Shown: positions 25,927-35,314, counted from the first letter of the stretch. The stretch is DNA of 64,000 bases from Treponema sp. (GCA_009777995.1 WRKT01000003.1:92195-156194), one strand, 5' to 3'. Translations and numbers: made by a program. Notes: a model not told the origin generated them from the sequence alone.

Positions 25927-26405
25927 CGCCAAAGCTCCCCGCGCATATAAGCGCAGTAGGCATCCAGAATTGCGATAAAAAGGGGCATGTTTACATTGTG
26001 CCAGGAGGAGGCAAGATAGGTTTCGTAGCGGTTTGAAATTTCCCTTACTGACCACTCTTGTAACTCATCTCTTTCTTCGATAAACATAATGAAGCCTGTA
26101 AGGGCATTAAGTGTATTCATGAAGCCGCGGGAACCTGTGTTACCGCTTATAACACCGAGCTGGTTTACTGCAAAACCAATGAAGCCAACCCTATAGGTCA
26201 GGTTCTCTTCCATCATCAAGAATGCATCGGGGGAAATATATGGTTTTAAATCTTCAAACTCTGTAAACCTTTTATTATCAATTGCCATTAATGCAAAGGC
26301 TGTGTAAAAGTCACTCGCAGCTCTGCCTAAAATGGTCTGAGCGAAGGAGGGGGCGACCCCTATATAAAAAACCAGAAGAAAGAGCAGAACTGCTTTTGCT
26401 TTCAT
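25920..26405 (-). CDS. secreted protein, unknown function
   Basis: A 161-residue protein with a clear signal peptide (cleavage likely after PSFAQ, about residue 23) and a mostly helical mature part with Trp/Tyr near the C terminus. It is 2 bp downstream of the HDOD gene and probably cotranscribed. I do not recognise the family. Confidence 0.6.
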   Translation of the reverse strand: MKAKAVLLFLLVFYIGVAPSFAQTILGRAASDFYTAFALMAIDNKRFTEFEDLKPYISPDAFLMMEENLTYRVGFIGFAVNQLGVISGNTGSRGFMNTLNALTGFIMFIEERDELQEWSVREISNRYETYLASSWHNVNMPLFIAILDAYCAYMRGELWRY

Positions 26406-26407
26406 TT

Positions 26408-27904
26408 TTAAGCTTTTATTTCCCTTCTAAAGCCGCTTGTGAACTTTTCAAGCATTGCATCTATCTGTTTCTTTGATGTAATGCCAAAGGATTCCAGCAC
26501 TGAAGACTCAAGTTGATCGAATTTCACTTCTTTCTTTTCAAGGGCGCATAACATATTTGCAAGGTAAATAACGTTTACAAGATTCTTATACTCTTTGGGT
26601 GCCGCATCCGGGTCATGGTGGTACCTTATTGCGGCAACAAGGTCTTGCGGGAAGTTCCATTTCTCGGCAATAAGGGCACCAATTTCCGAATGGTTCATGC
26701 CCGCCGAAAGGTCTTCGAAGGTCGAGGCGGGAAGGCCTTTTTCGGTGCAGAAGCTCCTGATTTTATTCAATAGCTCAGGGTGTACGTTAGAGAAAATGAT
26801 CTTACCCATATCATGAAGAATGCCGCCGACATAGGCATCATCAAGTAAATTCCTATCTCTTTGGAAGTTTTTAACCAGGTTATATGCAAAGAAGGCTGTC
26901 TTATAACTGTGATCCCAGAGCATTTTCTTGTCAGCAGACTCATCTCCAAGGATTTTTTGGGTTCCATAAGAGTAAAGCAGGTTCTTTATGCCCCGCATTC
27001 CCACCATCTTTACTGCATCGGTGATGCTGTCCACCTTTTTAAAGAGCATGTACTGGGCAGAATTGACGATTTTGAGGAGGTCGGCTGTCAGAGCGGGGTC
27101 CATTGAAATCTGACGGGCTATATCTGCCATTTCCGACTTTGGATCGCCTATAAGCTTCTGCACGATAAGGATGTTTTCGGGGAATTGAGGCAGAGATTTA
27201 ACGTTATCCACGATGGTTGCCGCAAGCAGGGACAGATTTTCTGCGCGTGCCTGATCCAGGGGTATTATAAGGCGGGCAACGGTTTCCTTTTCGGTGCTTA
27301 AAATGTCAAAACAGTCCTCGTCAAGGCCCATCTTTTTAAGCATAAGTACCAGGATTACTAGCCCAAGGCCCGCCCCCTCCGAGTCATCGAGAACCTGGGT
27401 CATTGCCTCTTCAAGGCTGTTAAACTGCCTCGATCTTGCGAGTTTATCGTGAATACGGATCAGCTCATTTTTGGTAACAACTACATTATTCTTTATTTCA
27501 ATGGTAAATATATTGCTCTTTGCCTGGGCAATAAGCTTAATATAAAGCCCTTTTTCCTTCTGCAACTGTAAATAGTGGGCGATATTGCTCAGGGTATTTT
27601 CCTTAAATCCGCTCATCCCCTCTTTATATTGCTCGGGATTTGAAAGATCCAGGCCCTTCTCCATGAAGTAAACCCGCTTTGTATTTGCCTTTTTTGCATT
27701 CCCTGTAAGTTCAAGAACGCAATAAACGATATAGTCTTTAAGCTTTTCCTGATCAAGGTGCTTGAGAAATACGGAAATAATCTGCTCTATGTATACTTCC
27801 ACCTCGCGGGGTAGAGTAAAGGTAGTAATGGTCAAAGGTATACCCGATTGTATAGCCTTTCTAACTTTAGATTCGTCTACTACCAGCCCTTGAGCAGCGG
27901 ACAT
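26408..27904 (-). CDS. HDOD signalling protein with N-terminal ATPase-like domain
   Basis: A 498-residue cytoplasmic protein. Residues about 50-215 resemble a histidine-kinase/anti-sigma ATPase fold: an N-box-like ELTGNAKKAN and a G-box-like GAGLGLVILVLMLKKMG. Residues about 230-440 form an HDOD domain (LPQFPENILIVQKL..GGILHDMGKIIFS), which retains His-Asp in the HD motif. HDOD proteins act in signalling, often in motility or stress. The domain pairing suggests a nucleotide-responsive switch. Start ATG follows GGAAGG. Divergent from the DUF1538 gene. Confidence 0.75.
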   Translation of the reverse strand: MSAAQGLVVDESKVRKAIQSGIPLTITTFTLPREVEVYIEQIISVFLKHLDQEKLKDYIVYCVLELTGNAKKANTKRVYFMEKGLDLSNPEQYKEGMSGFKENTLSNIAHYLQLQKEKGLYIKLIAQAKSNIFTIEIKNNVVVTKNELIRIHDKLARSRQFNSLEEAMTQVLDDSEGAGLGLVILVLMLKKMGLDEDCFDILSTEKETVARLIIPLDQARAENLSLLAATIVDNVKSLPQFPENILIVQKLIGDPKSEMADIARQISMDPALTADLLKIVNSAQYMLFKKVDSITDAVKMVGMRGIKNLLYSYGTQKILGDESADKKMLWDHSYKTAFFAYNLVKNFQRDRNLLDDAYVGGILHDMGKIIFSNVHPELLNKIRSFCTEKGLPASTFEDLSAGMNHSEIGALIAEKWNFPQDLVAAIRYHHDPDAAPKEYKNLVNVIYLANMLCALEKKEVKFDQLESSVLESFGITSKKQIDAMLEKFTSGFRREIKA

Positions 27905-27970
27905 GCTTACCTTCCTTTTTGCGAAACTTATATAGCTGTACTATAATAATACCCTATCTTTCCGGTTCAA

Positions 27971-28018
27971 TCAATACAAGTATTGACAACACTTATATTG
28001 ATACAGCACTTGTATTGA
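27971..28018. promoter_or_regulatory. operator-like inverted repeats upstream of the DUF1538 gene
   Basis: TCAATACAAGT (27971-27981) and ACTTGTATTGA (28008-28018) are perfect 11-bp complements. The left arm overlaps its own short palindrome TCAATA-CAAG-TATTGA (27971-27986). The sites lie in the 159-bp divergent gap and include TTGACA (27983-27988) but no good -10 box at standard spacing. Confidence 0.5.
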
Positions 28019-28063
28019 GAACCATGTTCAATATATGATGGAGGGAATAGGTTCCGAAAGCGT

Positions 28064-29617
28064 ATGATGAACAAAAAGCTTAAAGAAAAAATGATGGAAG
28101 CTTTTACCTCCGTGCTTCCGGTTACCATTATTGTTTTAATAGTCGGCGTTGTTTTGACACCTATGCCGTCGGGAACTGTTCTGATGTTCCTGGTTGGAGC
28201 AACACTTCTGATTATCGGGATGGGATTTTTTACCCTTGGAGCCGATATGGCCCTGATGCCGATGGGAGAAGGCATAGGTGTTGAAATCACAAAAGACCCC
28301 AAACTTCCCGTCATTATAGGCGCTACCCTGGTTATTGGGTTCATAATTTCCGTTGCCGAGCCCGATTTACAGGTACTTGGAAGGCAGACTCCTTCCATCC
28401 CCTCTCATATTTTAATAGGGACTGTGTCTATTGGGGTAGCGATCTTCATGACGATTGGCGTACTCAGATCCCTCTTTAAAATCAGGTTTTCGGTTTTAGT
28501 GGTAATTTTTTACATTATAACCTTTACTATAGCCTACTTTTCTCCCGATACCTTTGTCCCCATAGGTTTTGATTCAGGTGGTGTTACCACGGGCCCCATT
28601 ACCGTTCCATTCATGCTGGCTTTAGGCTTGGGTGTGGCTTCAGTACGCAGTGACAAGCATTCCCAGGAAGACAGTTTTGGCATTGTAGCCATGTGCAGCG
28701 TGGGACCTATAATGGCGGTGCTCCTGCTCGGTTTATTTTACAACCCGGATCCGGTGGTGGCAGAGTCTTATGCACTGTATGATGCGGCTACTTCCCGGGA
28801 TGTGGTCAGAAACTTTGTCATAGAAGTACCTCATTTCTTCACTGAAATGCTTTTAACCCTCGGTGCCATTGTACTTTGCTTTACCATATTCCAGCTTGTA
28901 TACCGGCGTTATAAGAGGCACCAGCTTGGACGTATCATCATAGGCTTTTTATACACTTTGATAGGCCTTGTACTCTTTTTAACCGGGGTTAATGTAGGCT
29001 TCTTCCCTGTAGGGCAATTACTGGGTTTTCAACTTGCCTCTTCTCCTTTTAAATGGATTTTGATTCCCCTTGGCGGAATAATAGGCTACTTTATCGTGGC
29101 TGCGGAGCCGGCAGTACATGTGCTTAATAAGCAGGTGGAAGAAGTTTCCTCCGGTGCCATTACGCAAAAGATGATGAATAGGGGGCTTTCCATAGGAATG
29201 GCTTTGGCGCTATCGCTCACGATGTTCCGAATTTTATTCAGTATTCCAATTATGTATATCCTGATTCCGGGTTATATTTTTGCGTTGGCTTTGACCTTTT
29301 TTGTACCAAGAATTTTCACAGGTATAGCATTTGATTCCGGCGGTGTCGCTTCAGGCCCCATGACTTCCACCTTCCTTCTTCCTTTTGCAATGGGAACCTG
29401 CGAAGGAGTAGGCGGAAATTTGATGATCGACGCCTTCGGCATAGTTGCCGTAGTTGCCATGACTCCCCTTGTTGTTATCCAGTTGATGGGCCTTATCTAT
29501 CGGTATAGGACCAGACAGACAGTTGCCATGACCAAGGAGCAAACTGATGCCATTGGAGCCGGATTGTCAAAAGAAGCTATCGATTGGGGGAAGATAACCA
29601 TCTTCGATGAGGATTAA
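28064..29617 (+). CDS. DUF1538 membrane transporter-like protein
   Basis: A 517-residue membrane protein built of two related halves. Each half carries a hallmark loop, GFDSGGVTTGP in the first and AFDSGGVASGP in the second, flanked by hydrophobic segments. This matches duplicated DUF1538 proteins, which are predicted transporters often encoded beside a PII-like protein, exactly as here. The substrate is unknown. The next gene begins 1 bp after its stop. Confidence 0.85.
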   Translation: MMNKKLKEKMMEAFTSVLPVTIIVLIVGVVLTPMPSGTVLMFLVGATLLIIGMGFFTLGADMALMPMGEGIGVEITKDPKLPVIIGATLVIGFIISVAEPDLQVLGRQTPSIPSHILIGTVSIGVAIFMTIGVLRSLFKIRFSVLVVIFYIITFTIAYFSPDTFVPIGFDSGGVTTGPITVPFMLALGLGVASVRSDKHSQEDSFGIVAMCSVGPIMAVLLLGLFYNPDPVVAESYALYDAATSRDVVRNFVIEVPHFFTEMLLTLGAIVLCFTIFQLVYRRYKRHQLGRIIIGFLYTLIGLVLFLTGVNVGFFPVGQLLGFQLASSPFKWILIPLGGIIGYFIVAAEPAVHVLNKQVEEVSSGAITQKMMNRGLSIGMALALSLTMFRILFSIPIMYILIPGYIFALALTFFVPRIFTGIAFDSGGVASGPMTSTFLLPFAMGTCEGVGGNLMIDAFGIVAVVAMTPLVVIQLMGLIYRYRTRQTVAMTKEQTDAIGAGLSKEAIDWGKITIFDED

Positions 29618-29618
29618 C

Positions 29619-30380
29619 ATGGCAAGAAAAAACCTTTTAACAAAGTTGCTTTCCAGGAGCCTTGATGATGCTCCGCCTCCCGAACTGCCTGAGCTTAAGT
29701 TTGTCTTTTTTATTATAGACTGGAATCAGGCTCAGGCTCTCTCTGATATTTTTAATGAGCACCATGTCCGCTTCCATTTTCTTACAAAGGGTGTAACCGG
29801 TTATAGTTCCGATATTCTGGATTTACTTGGCATAGATTCGAGCGACAAGGCAGTGATCTGCTGTCTTGAACAGGCTGTACTGTTTCCGCTGCTGGTAAAG
29901 GATGCACGAAAGAAGCAATTGTTTAACAGCCCCGGCCAAGGGCTCGCATTTACAATCCCTCTTTCGGCAATTAATGACCCGATTTTGCTGATTTTCAAGG
30001 AAAGTATATATAAAAATAAGGATTTATCGGCTATAAAACCCGGCAAGAAAGGAGGGAAAATGGCAAAAAAATATTCGCACGATCTTATCGTGTCTATAAT
30101 AAACCACGGTTCAGGCGATGAATTCATGAACACTGCAAGGGCAGCAGGAGCCTCAGGCGGTACAGTGATGCATGCCCGAGGCCAGGCTCATGACGGGGCA
30201 GTAAAATTTTTTGGTATTTCCGTGCAGGACGAAAAGGATATAATCTTCATTTTAACGAGCAGGGAGAAAAAGGCTGCGATTATGCAGGCAGTGAGCGAAG
30301 CACACGGTCTAAACAGCGAAGCCCACGGGATAATTTTCTCTGTCCCTGCCGATGATGTCACAGGCCTTGACTTCGAGTGA
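29619..30380 (+). CDS. tandem PII-like regulatory protein
   Basis: A 253-residue protein with two PII/GlnB-like domains. The second (about 145-250) has the typical [16 protein letters not shown] loop and a late [11 protein letters not shown]. The first (about 22-120) is more divergent. ATG at 29619 is preferred over 29607 because it follows GAGG at 6-nt spacing. PII-like proteins bind nucleotides and gate membrane transporters, so it probably regulates the adjacent DUF1538 protein. Fusing two domains in one chain is unusual for this trimeric family. Confidence 0.8.
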   Translation: MARKNLLTKLLSRSLDDAPPPELPELKFVFFIIDWNQAQALSDIFNEHHVRFHFLTKGVTGYSSDILDLLGIDSSDKAVICCLEQAVLFPLLVKDARKKQLFNSPGQGLAFTIPLSAINDPILLIFKESIYKNKDLSAIKPGKKGGKMAKKYSHDLIVSIINHGSGDEFMNTARAAGASGGTVMHARGQAHDGAVKFFGISVQDEKDIIFILTSREKKAAIMQAVSEAHGLNSEAHGIIFSVPADDVTGLDFE

Positions 30381-30396
30381 ATGCTTAATTTATACT
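30367..30396 (+). promoter_or_regulatory. sigma-70-type promoter of the rpmH operon
   Basis: TTGACT (30367-30372), an 18-bp spacer and TATACT (30391-30396). It overlaps the stop codon of the PII-like gene and precedes rpmH by 70 bp. Confidence 0.55.
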
Positions 30397-30465
30397 GATA
30401 CTTCCGTAAACTCTTATTCAAGAGCCCGGCAGGGATGCCGGCTAATATATACAGGAGATTTTCCT

Positions 30466-30621
30466 ATGAAACGTACATATCAACCCAGTAAGGTCAAACG
30501 CAACCGTAAATTTGGTTTCCGTGCAAGGATGAAGACCAGGGGTGGACGATTGGTATTGAAGCGTCGTCGTGCGAAGGGCAGGATTAAGCTGTCAGTATCT
30601 GACGAGAAGAAGCCCTATTAG
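30466..30621 (+). CDS. rpmH: 50S ribosomal protein L34
   Basis: A 51-residue, highly basic protein starting [20 protein letters not shown], the universal L34 pattern. ATG at 30466 follows AGGAG. The frame is open upstream but that part is not L34-like. Its TAG overlaps the GTG of rnpA by one base. Confidence 0.97.
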   Translation: MKRTYQPSKVKRNRKFGFRARMKTRGGRLVLKRRRAKGRIKLSVSDEKKPY

Positions 30622-30962
30622 TGAAGATACAGGGGTTTCCTTCCAGGGAAAGGCTGAAAAAGAACGAAGATATACGGGAAGTATTTAATTCAAAGAAGGC
30701 TGTTAACTGTTCAGGGGCAAAACTTTTAACTCAACTCAATAACCTGCCCTATAACCGGATTGCTTTTACTTTTCCCCGTAAGTTTGGAAATGCTGTTACC
30801 CGTAATTATTCACGCCGAATAAGCAGAGAGGCCTATAGGCAGATGCGAAAAGACCTTAAACCCGGCTATGACCTGGTTCTGCTCGCCTATAATAATCAGG
30901 ATGATTTTGCTGTCAGGGTTTCACAGCTCAAAGCTCTCTTTAGCAGGGCAGGCCTTTTATGA
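30621..30962 (+). CDS. rnpA: ribonuclease P protein component
   Basis: A 113-residue basic protein. The family RNR-like segment is RKFGNAVTRNYSRRISREAYR, which binds the P RNA. The start is GTG at 30621, overlapping the rpmH stop, and its end overlaps yidD by 4 bp. RnpA assists tRNA 5' end maturation. Confidence 0.93.
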   Translation: MKIQGFPSRERLKKNEDIREVFNSKKAVNCSGAKLLTQLNNLPYNRIAFTFPRKFGNAVTRNYSRRISREAYRQMRKDLKPGYDLVLLAYNNQDDFAVRVSQLKALFSRAGLL

Positions 30963-31171
30963 TGAAATGGGTATTTATTAAGCTGATTCGCTTTTATCAA
31001 ATGGCAATATCGCCTCATTTTCTTCCTCATTGCAGATATGTACCGAGTTGTTCTGCTTATGCACAGGAGGCCGTATCAAAATACGGGGCCTGCCGGGGTG
31101 TTTATTTGGCTCTGCGCCGTATTTTAAGGTGTCATCCTTTTAGCCCCGGCGGATACGATCCGCTTATTTAA
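30959..31171 (+). CDS. yidD: membrane protein insertion efficiency factor
   Basis: A 70-residue YidD protein with the conserved YQMAISP, YVPSCSAYAQEA and HPFSPGGYDP motifs. It sits in the standard rnpA-yidD-yidC order. Confidence 0.95.
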   Translation: MMKWVFIKLIRFYQMAISPHFLPHCRYVPSCSAYAQEAVSKYGACRGVYLALRRILRCHPFSPGGYDPLI

Positions 31172-31180
31172 GGAATTTGC

Positions 31181-33007
31181 ATGGAAAAACGTACAGTATT
31201 GGCAATAGTACTATCATCTTTAGTTCTCTTTGCCTTTTTTACCTTTCAGAATATGAATGCCCCGGCGCCCGAGCCGGCTCAAACCGGCAGGCAGGAAGAG
31301 GCCGCCCCCCCCGTGACTACGCCCGTACTCGCGGAGACTTCTCCGATAACCATCGAAGATGACCTCTTCCTGCGCTTACAGGAAGAGGATGGGCCGGTTC
31401 CCTACCAAAGGGTCATTATAGAGACTGATATTTTACAAGTGGAGCTTTCAAATGCCGGGGGGAATATAGTTTCCTATAGGTTAAAGCAGCATTTTGACTT
31501 CGGAGACCCGGTCGAGATGATCTTCACAGGTAATAATAATGAAAGTGAAGCCTTTGCCGTTGCCTTCGGAGGCCTTGAGAATGTAATCGGGGGAAGGGTT
31601 CAGCCCGACAGGCGTAATTTTCATGTAAGACAGGTTTCGGATCTAATCGTAGAATTTTCACAGATTTTCCTTCTTCCCGGCGGAGAGCAGTTTACCATGC
31701 TCAAGCGCTACGAGTTCCAGCCGAGTGAATACATGTTCGAGCTGACTGTGGCCCTTGACGGCGGGCATTCGATGAATTCCTTCAATTTCAACGGTGCCGC
31801 CTATACTCTGATTTTCAGCCCACAGATAGGGCCCAAATTTGACAAGCTGGATCAGAGGTATGAGTATCGCAGGTATCACACTTATAGGGGGAGATTAAAC
31901 ACCGAGAGAGTGAACGACAGGGGCCCCACCGTAATAACAAACCAGCCTTCCTGGGCAGCCGTCGCGGGGAAGTACTTCACCCTGGCCGCCCTGCCTTACC
32001 TTAATCAATTTGAACTCGCCTTTTCTACTCACTCAACCGAAGGCGTCCCCGACTCATCACACCTTTATATTACACGCCCTGCGGCAAATACTTCCAGAAT
32101 TGAAGACAGGTATCATTTTTATCTTGGACCGAAGAATGAGCAAAACCTTAGCATTTACGAGAGGGGTGATAATAATTTCCGCCTTATGAACACAGGCCTT
32201 GTTGCCCTTTCCGATACAAGGGGCTTTCTTGCGCCCTTAGAGCGGGGACTTAAATGGCTTCTTACAATGTTTTACGGGTTCATTCCGAATTATGGGGTTG
32301 CCATACTATTAGTAACCCTGGTTGTAAGGCTTATTATGTTCCCCCTGACAAAGAAGGGCTCGGAAGCAAGCATTCGAATGCAGGCCCTATCACCCAAAAT
32401 AAAAGAAATTCAGGAAAGAAATAAGGGGAATCCCCAGAAATTGAATGCGGAGATGGCGGATTTCTATAAAAAAGAAGGTTATAACCCGCTTTCGGGCTGC
32501 CTTCCGATGCTTTTGCAAATGCCCATCTTCTTTGCAATGTATAATCTCTTTAACAGCCATTTTGAGCTCCGTGGAGCAATGTTTATCCCGGTCTGGATTC
32601 CGGACCTTTCGCGCCCCGAGTCGATTTACGATTTCCCGAATGATTTCTCCCTGCCCCTGCTCGGGTGGACTGCAATAAGACTTCTCCCCTTTATCTATGT
32701 GGCATCCCAGATGTTATACGGGAAGGTGATTCAGACGCCGACTCAGCAGGGAAGCGGTGCACAAATGAAGATGATGATGTATGCAATGCCGATTATCTTC
32801 TTCTTTGTTCTATATGATGTTCCTTCGGGTCTCCTGATCTACTGGATTACATCGAATGTTTTAACCCTGGTTCAGCAGGTGATTTTGAATAAATATATGA
32901 AGCATAAGAAGGCCCTTGCAGGGGAGCCGGAAGCCAAGCCGGTTATTGCACAGCAGGCAAAGAGCGGGCCAAAAATATCACCAAAAAAGAAGAAGAAGAA
33001 TAGGTAG
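31181..33007 (+). CDS. yidC: membrane protein insertase YidC
   Basis: A 608-residue insertase. There is an N-terminal signal-anchor (LAIVLSSLVLFAFFTF), a large periplasmic beta domain (about 75-345) and the conserved C-terminal five-helix core (YGVAILLVTLVVRLIMFPLT..GCLPMLLQMPIFFAMYNLF). The C terminus is very basic (KKKKKNR), suited to ribosome contact. Gram-negative type with the periplasmic domain, as in other spirochaetes. Confidence 0.96.
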   Translation: MEKRTVLAIVLSSLVLFAFFTFQNMNAPAPEPAQTGRQEEAAPPVTTPVLAETSPITIEDDLFLRLQEEDGPVPYQRVIIETDILQVELSNAGGNIVSYRLKQHFDFGDPVEMIFTGNNNESEAFAVAFGGLENVIGGRVQPDRRNFHVRQVSDLIVEFSQIFLLPGGEQFTMLKRYEFQPSEYMFELTVALDGGHSMNSFNFNGAAYTLIFSPQIGPKFDKLDQRYEYRRYHTYRGRLNTERVNDRGPTVITNQPSWAAVAGKYFTLAALPYLNQFELAFSTHSTEGVPDSSHLYITRPAANTSRIEDRYHFYLGPKNEQNLSIYERGDNNFRLMNTGLVALSDTRGFLAPLERGLKWLLTMFYGFIPNYGVAILLVTLVVRLIMFPLTKKGSEASIRMQALSPKIKEIQERNKGNPQKLNAEMADFYKKEGYNPLSGCLPMLLQMPIFFAMYNLFNSHFELRGAMFIPVWIPDLSRPESIYDFPNDFSLPLLGWTAIRLLPFIYVASQMLYGKVIQTPTQQGSGAQMKMMMYAMPIIFFFVLYDVPSGLLIYWITSNVLTLVQQVILNKYMKHKKALAGEPEAKPVIAQQAKSGPKISPKKKKKNR

Positions 33008-33032
33008 GTTATTCCAAAACCGGAGTGTGTTT

Positions 33033-33746
33033 ATGATATACGAATTCGAAGGTCGCACCGAGAAAGAGGCGATAGATCGGGCTGCGATGGAACTTGGTCT
33101 TGAAAAAGATGATTTTGATGTGGAAATCCTGGAAACCCAGAGGTCAGGATTATTTAAGAAGGGCTTTGTAAAAATTAAGGTTCATACAAACTCACCGGGG
33201 GCGGAGGCCGATGACGAGAAAGGATCATCGAATGCTCATTGGGGAAAGCAGATGAGCAAGTCAGTATTCGGTGACCCGGAGCCCAAGAACGAAGTTGAAA
33301 AGCAGATGATTGCCTTTATTGAAGGTGTCATTCAGAGGATGGGCTATGCAGGCAAGGTCACCGTACTTTTCAGGGAAGAGAAGAAAATAGGACTAAAAAT
33401 TGACTCAGAGTACTCATCCATCCTGATAGGCAAGAAGGGAAAGAACCTGGATGCCCTGCAGCTCCTCGCCAATATTTATGCAGGCCGCCTTGGAAGGGAG
33501 GACTTAAGGGTAATCCTTGACAGCGAGAACTACCGCATACGCCGTGAAGAATCCCTCGTGCGCCTTGCCTATACTGTCGCCGACAGGGTACGCGAAAATC
33601 GCGGGTCGGTGCTGCTCGAGCCGATGAACCCCTTTGACAGAAGGCTCATTCATACCACCTTAAATGACATTGCAGATGTAGAAACAAAGAGTGAGGGGGA
33701 AGGGCTTTATAAGCAGGTACGGGTATATTATCGCGGAATGAGGTAA
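33033..33746 (+). CDS. jag: Jag/KhpB-type RNA-binding protein
   Basis: A 237-residue protein with Jag-N (residues about 1-50; MIYEFEGRTEKEAIDRA), a KH domain (LIGKKGKNLDALQLLANI) and an R3H domain (about 170-237). ATG at 33033 follows CGGAG; longer frames run back into yidC. Jag proteins bind RNA and are always found near yidC. Confidence 0.92.
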   Translation: MIYEFEGRTEKEAIDRAAMELGLEKDDFDVEILETQRSGLFKKGFVKIKVHTNSPGAEADDEKGSSNAHWGKQMSKSVFGDPEPKNEVEKQMIAFIEGVIQRMGYAGKVTVLFREEKKIGLKIDSEYSSILIGKKGKNLDALQLLANIYAGRLGREDLRVILDSENYRIRREESLVRLAYTVADRVRENRGSVLLEPMNPFDRRLIHTTLNDIADVETKSEGEGLYKQVRVYYRGMR

Positions 33747-34540
33747 TGCGCCTTTTCCTTATATTACTGCTTCTCCTGCCTTGCAGGGGCCTTTATGCAA
33801 ATAATTTGCATGCTTTAATTGGCCCCTCCAATGCAGATTCCCTGCTTGCAGGGGAGACCCTAATTGTTTCCGGGTTCAGAAACCCGAGGCCCGCCCTGAT
33901 GCCTGCCAACGACTCTCTTAGGGGACATCTTGAGAGAACCCTCTTAAACCTCGAGCCGAGCGTCATGGTAGAAACCCTTCAATTGTACGCAAAACCTGCC
34001 GGGGCAAACCGTGGCCGTTTAAGCCCCTCTGAAGAAGCGGCCCTTTATAACGGCATACTCTCACTTAGTACCCTGACAGGCCTTGAATACTTTTCCGAAA
34101 GCAGGGGCAGTATGCGTACCTTCTATGAAGTTTCCACGGTAATCGACGGGCCTTCGACAAGGATGCCTCTTCCCGACCCGGTCTTTCCGGGGCCGCAGAG
34201 GGATTTGACCCTTTATGCCCGCCAGAAGGATTTAACATTCGGGGATAATATCTATCAATACGATTTTTATCATTCTACGGGAGCTATCATTTTTATCCAG
34301 CAGAACCTTAGTCCCCTTAGCTTAAGTATAATCCCTGCAATCGGAAGGAATAGGCTCCGGTCCATTGTTGCTGTCCTTGATGCGGAGGATTACCTTTTAA
34401 TCTACGCAGCCTCCATGGCAAGGGCTGTATCGCTTCCCGGCATGAATGAAAGGGTAAGTGCATCCTTTGCAAACCGTGCAAATGCTATTTTTAATTGGTT
34501 TTCCGGCATTGCAGGCAAGGCCCTTGAACCCGGGAATTAA
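33746..34540 (+). CDS. secreted spirochaete protein, unknown function
   Basis: A 264-residue protein with signal peptide (MRLFLILLLLLPCRGLYA). The mature part is mixed alpha/beta with no catalytic motif I can name. It begins one base into the jag stop codon, so it is translationally coupled to the yidC-jag operon and may serve envelope biogenesis; this is inferred from context only. Confidence 0.6.
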   Translation: MRLFLILLLLLPCRGLYANNLHALIGPSNADSLLAGETLIVSGFRNPRPALMPANDSLRGHLERTLLNLEPSVMVETLQLYAKPAGANRGRLSPSEEAALYNGILSLSTLTGLEYFSESRGSMRTFYEVSTVIDGPSTRMPLPDPVFPGPQRDLTLYARQKDLTFGDNIYQYDFYHSTGAIIFIQQNLSPLSLSIIPAIGRNRLRSIVAVLDAEDYLLIYAASMARAVSLPGMNERVSASFANRANAIFNWFSGIAGKALEPGN

Positions 34541-34568
34541 TTTTTTTTACGATTTTTTCTTTTTTGCT

Positions 34569-34594
34569 CAAACACTTCATGCCTTTCAAACGTC
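34569..34594 (+). promoter_or_regulatory. candidate ECF-type promoter
   Basis: CAAAC (34569-34573), 17 bp, CGTC (34591-34594) fits the general AAC...CGTC pattern of ECF promoters and lies 20 bp upstream of the ECF sigma gene, suggesting autoregulation. Confidence 0.4.
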
Positions 34595-34613
34595 TTAATA
34601 ATAGGGAGATGAT

Positions 34614-35156
34614 GTGAACATTGAAGAGGCGTTTAGAGAGTACCGAGATTCCATGGTTAGGGCCATGGTGAGGTTTTCCGGGGATGAGGATGGTGCAGAG
34701 GACGCTGTGTCCCATGCCTTTGCTCAGGCCTGGATGCACTCCGGAATGCTGGAAGCCATGCCCGAACCGGCTGGGAAGGCCTGGCTTTATGCAGCAGCAA
34801 GGAATGCACTTATAGACATTAAACGCAAGGATAGCCGCTACTCCCTTTTTACACGTTTTGTTAAAGACGATGAAAGTACTGAAGCAGAGATTGCCGATCC
34901 CGGTTCGGAAGATCCGTCGAGAGATCTCGCAGAAGAGGCTGTGGCAAGGACCATGGTGGAAAGGCTGCTTGACAGCCTTCCCGAATCCCTGCGCATTCCG
35001 GTGTCCTTAAAATACTACGAGGACTTAAATGCAACGGAAATCGGAGAGCAGATGAACCTTCCTGCCGCAACCATTAGGACGAGGCTAAGGACTGCAAGAT
35101 TGGCAATGTATGAACAGTACGAAAACAAACAATTTTTTGGAGGAGAAGAACAATGA
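34614..35156 (+). CDS. ECF-type RNA polymerase sigma factor
   Basis: A 180-residue sigma-70 family protein with region 2 (about 10-75; EDAVSHAFAQAW) and region 4 (about 115-170; LPESLRIPVSLKYYEDLNATEIGEQMNLPAATIRTRL). Start GTG at 34614 after AGGGAG. It overlaps a 48-codon ORF by ATGA, followed by a 411-residue repeat protein. No classical anti-sigma membrane protein is present; the small ORF is the candidate partner. Confidence 0.9.
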   Translation: MNIEEAFREYRDSMVRAMVRFSGDEDGAEDAVSHAFAQAWMHSGMLEAMPEPAGKAWLYAAARNALIDIKRKDSRYSLFTRFVKDDESTEAEIADPGSEDPSRDLAEEAVARTMVERLLDSLPESLRIPVSLKYYEDLNATEIGEQMNLPAATIRTRLRTARLAMYEQYENKQFFGGEEQ

Positions 35157-35299
35157 AAGAAAGGGTAAGAAAAATCAAGGATTATTTTAGCGTAAAGTTT
35201 ATTGCAGATGATCGGGCAAAAAGGCTGGATCGAATCAATGAAGCAAGGAATGCTGCAGCAAGATACAACGATTGCTTTACAATCAATCTGTTTAACTAG
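35153..35299 (+). CDS. 48-residue basic small protein coupled to the ECF sigma factor
   Basis: A short ORF of 48 codons, starting ATG at 35153 and overlapping the sigma stop as ATGA, with AGGAGAAGAA just upstream. It encodes a charged, helical peptide (MKERVRKIKDYFSVKFIADD at the N terminus). The position matches that of anti-sigma factors in ECF operons, but there is no membrane segment or zinc motif. No family recognised. Confidence 0.6.
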   Translation: MKERVRKIKDYFSVKFIADDRAKRLDRINEARNAAARYNDCFTINLFN

Positions 35300-35314
35300 G
35301 TATTGGAGGAAGGA

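Noticed and set aside
30352..30465. N-terminal extension of rpmH
   Set aside because: It contains the promoter and Shine-Dalgarno site; L34 begins at MKRTYQPS.
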